Part shown: piece by piece, positions 43,396 to 44,872 of the stretch
Layout of the letters: each line of letters begins with the position of its first letter
Numbering within the stretch: position 1 is the stretch's first letter
NCBI GenBank assembly: GCA_027382625.1
Contig: JAJKFJ010023760.1
Span: forward strand, 1 to 44,872
DNA from: Tetmemena sp. SeJ-2015
Lineage: Eukaryota; Ciliophora; Spirotrichea; Sporadotrichida; Oxytrichidae
Direction of reading: 5' to 3'
Length of the DNA: 44,872 nucleotides
Notes under the pieces: generated by a model
Database searches by the model: none
The model's input: the letters and a program-made list of their open reading frames with translations, nothing else
What the model was told of the DNA's origin: nothing
Program-made: the position numbers and the translations under genes

Positions 43396-43788
43396 TGATT
43401 TTGTTATCCCCGCAGCTCCTATACCGCATGGATAATGCCTTGTCCACTAAGAATTTTAACCTTTCATTATTTATCCACATCTTAAGACAATGTATTCTCA
43501 AACGCAAAGTCAGAAAATTGTGAAATATAATTTCTTACTTCTAGAATCATAATTTTATTAGTATAGGGAAGTAGAGACCTGTAATCCAAACTTAAAACTT
43601 GTACAGAGACATAAAAAAAGAAACAGAATGATTATAAAAGATGATAAAAGCACTCATACCGATTACCGATTGATATAGAGTTGGTTAAATCCGTCATTGT
43701 TTTATATAATACTTCACTGATAAAAAAATAAGTTTTAACATTTTTGCTTCATATCTTTTCTAGTGCTGCGTAATTAAGCATAAGGTAG
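43396..43788. other. Gene-free AT-rich stretch
   Basis: Sequence between the 42-kb locus and the 3' end of the last gene. No convincing frame, repeat or RNA was seen. Confidence 0.4.
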
Positions 43789-44872
43789 TCAATCGAAGAA
43801 TTAATGATATCTGTTCTGCTTAAATAGTTGAAAATATATAAGGACAATTTGAAAATTTTGTCTAAAAATTGGAGATAAGATAAATATTTGATTGATTTCA
43901 TTAGTTACCGACTATAAAATAACCTCTTTTATTATTGTGCTTTTTTTAGAAAGCTTCGAGTCTGTAACTCTTGGGTTGCTTTTTAAATGAGTTTGTAGAG
44001 AGATAAAGGCTTATTTAAAGGGAGGCTTTTCTCTTAATGTGCTGCTACAAACTCTTATCTTAGTCATGTTTTTAATTTCTTTTTCTGTTGCTTTGAATCC
44101 GACCAGACATGCCTCATAGCTGCACAGAAATATATATCCAATTAGCATAAGTTCATCTCTATTCTTTTTAGTTTTCTCCGAGACGATTTGTTCGACAAGC
44201 CTAAAGCCCAAAGCTTTCAATATCTCAACTTCTTACTTTTTTCCCCTTAGTCACCCAAGGATAAAGAAAGACTTTCTTATAAGATGAATTGGAATATTTC
44301 TGATTTACTTGTAATAGGGAATTTGTGAGAGTGGTTGCCCACATCATGATTCTTTTCCCTATAACTGTTAATAGACTCTATCTTAATTAGAAAATATTAG
44401 ATTTCTTTAATCAGTACAATAAGTGCTGGTTTTAGAATATTGATTATTTTCTTTATTCCTAAATTTTTACTTTACTTTACTGATTTACTTGTCAGTCATT
44501 GTGGTGTAACCTTGGCTCAATCCAATTCTTGATCAGAGAGAATCAACATCCACGACTCGAAATAGATCTTCTCTTTTAAGTTGACACTTGCGTAGTTCTT
44601 TCCAAAAAATAGTTTTGCGAACATCAACGTTAAATGAGAGCACTTGAAAATTTCTTTACACTTAGTCTAAATATAACCTTGATCTAGAATTCAATTATTG
44701 TAAGAATCAAGGGTGAAGTCAAAATTGCAAAAATAAATCAAAGCACAGACACTGAAAGTCTTCTCCTATATGCAGGATAATATTAGACCCGTGCCAGAAT
44801 AATTGGACTCAGATCGACAGAATCTGCTTACTCTACTCCTGATTTGACCTTGGCGGATAAAATTACGACTCG
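43789..44872 (-). CDS. Probable MT-A70-like protein (MTA9-like?), truncated by window end
   Basis: The frame ending at TGA 43789-43791 contains RNIPIHLIRKSFFILGW, then EVEILKALGFRLVEQIVSEK and GYIFLCSYEACLVGFKATEK. This matches the MT-A70 pattern: a PI..L....F.F.W strand, then LxxxGFxxVExI, then GYxxxxSxExCLVGxK. The 21-kb methyltransferase has the matching GYHFRHCKETCLVGLKG. I do not find a DPPW-type motif or the usual ELF.R..N...GW ending, so it could be a catalytically dead partner of the MTA9 kind, a remnant, or a frame-broken gene. The 5' part (44400-44872) is unresolved and runs off the window. Confidence 0.45.

Noticed and set aside
1..44872. CRISPR array, rRNA genes, bacterial operons or ribosome binding sites
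   Set aside because: No regularly spaced short repeats, no rRNA-like segments, and spliced genes with reassigned stops exclude a bacterial reading.
1..44872. Telomeric repeats (C4A4 or C4A2 types) at the ends or inside
   Set aside because: No tandem C4A4/C4A2 tracts seen; the window looks internal or assembly-limited rather than a complete nanochromosome.
1..44872. Oxytricha- or Tetrahymena-type code with TGA only as stop
   Set aside because: It would cut the transposases, SecA-like, MT-A70 and coiled-coil genes at internal TGAs although coding text continues in the same frame.

Overview
This AT-rich window looks like nuclear DNA of a ciliate with a karyorelictean-type genetic code. TAA and TAG must be read as Gln, and TGA is read as Trp inside genes but as the only terminator at gene ends. 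The best anchor is a DDE transposase core near 36.2 kb whose conserved Y-S-P-Q-Y-N-P motif has TAG at the Gln. Nine or more long frames can be followed from an ATG to a terminal TGA only if internal TGAs are read through. The internal TGAs often sit next to W/aromatic/charged contexts typical of Trp. Loxodes-like karyorelicts are the obvious candidates. This is inference from sequence alone; no rRNA is present to confirm it. Introns are short (17, 23, 30, 32-35, 40-41, 51, 70 and 97 nt), start with GTAAG or GTAAA and end with AG.

Layout. 0-2.9 kb: tandem GC-rich repeats, AT-rich filler, a small gene, a 0.9-kb palindrome and a repeat copy. 3.5-9.9 kb: small genes and gene remnants. 11.3-13.2 kb: four compact small genes (11315+, 11686-, 12308+, 12874-). 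14.3-17.1 kb: a long plus-strand gene ending 1 nt from a minus-strand gene. 17.3 kb: a broken copy of a gene found intact at 26.3 kb. 18.3-22.7 kb: a coiled-coil protein, a multi-intron gene and an MT-A70 adenine methyltransferase with a BED-like zinc finger. 24.5-30.6 kb: a Tc1/mariner-type transposase, a divergent coiled-coil gene and a 1,095-residue SecA-like ATPase. 31-36.4 kb: small genes, a dispersed repeat and a decayed second transposase. 36.9-41.4 kb: further unknown genes, one about 2.5 kb long with frame breaks. 41.4-42.1 kb: an inverted-repeat element carrying a MORN-repeat fragment. 42.2-44.9 kb: a paralogue of the 14.3-kb gene and a truncated gene resembling a second MT-A70 protein.

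Genes are closely packed on both strands. Two convergent pairs stop with only one base between their TGA codons (TGAGTCA and TGACTCA). Transposase, foldback and repeat copies, frameshifted paralogues and a captured gene fragment show that mobile DNA has shaped the region. Most proteins were not recognised and are described by what can be read. Because TGA can be sense, an open frame alone is weak evidence, so I relied on exact ATG-to-TGA phase, paralogue alignment, family motifs and intron-phase arithmetic.
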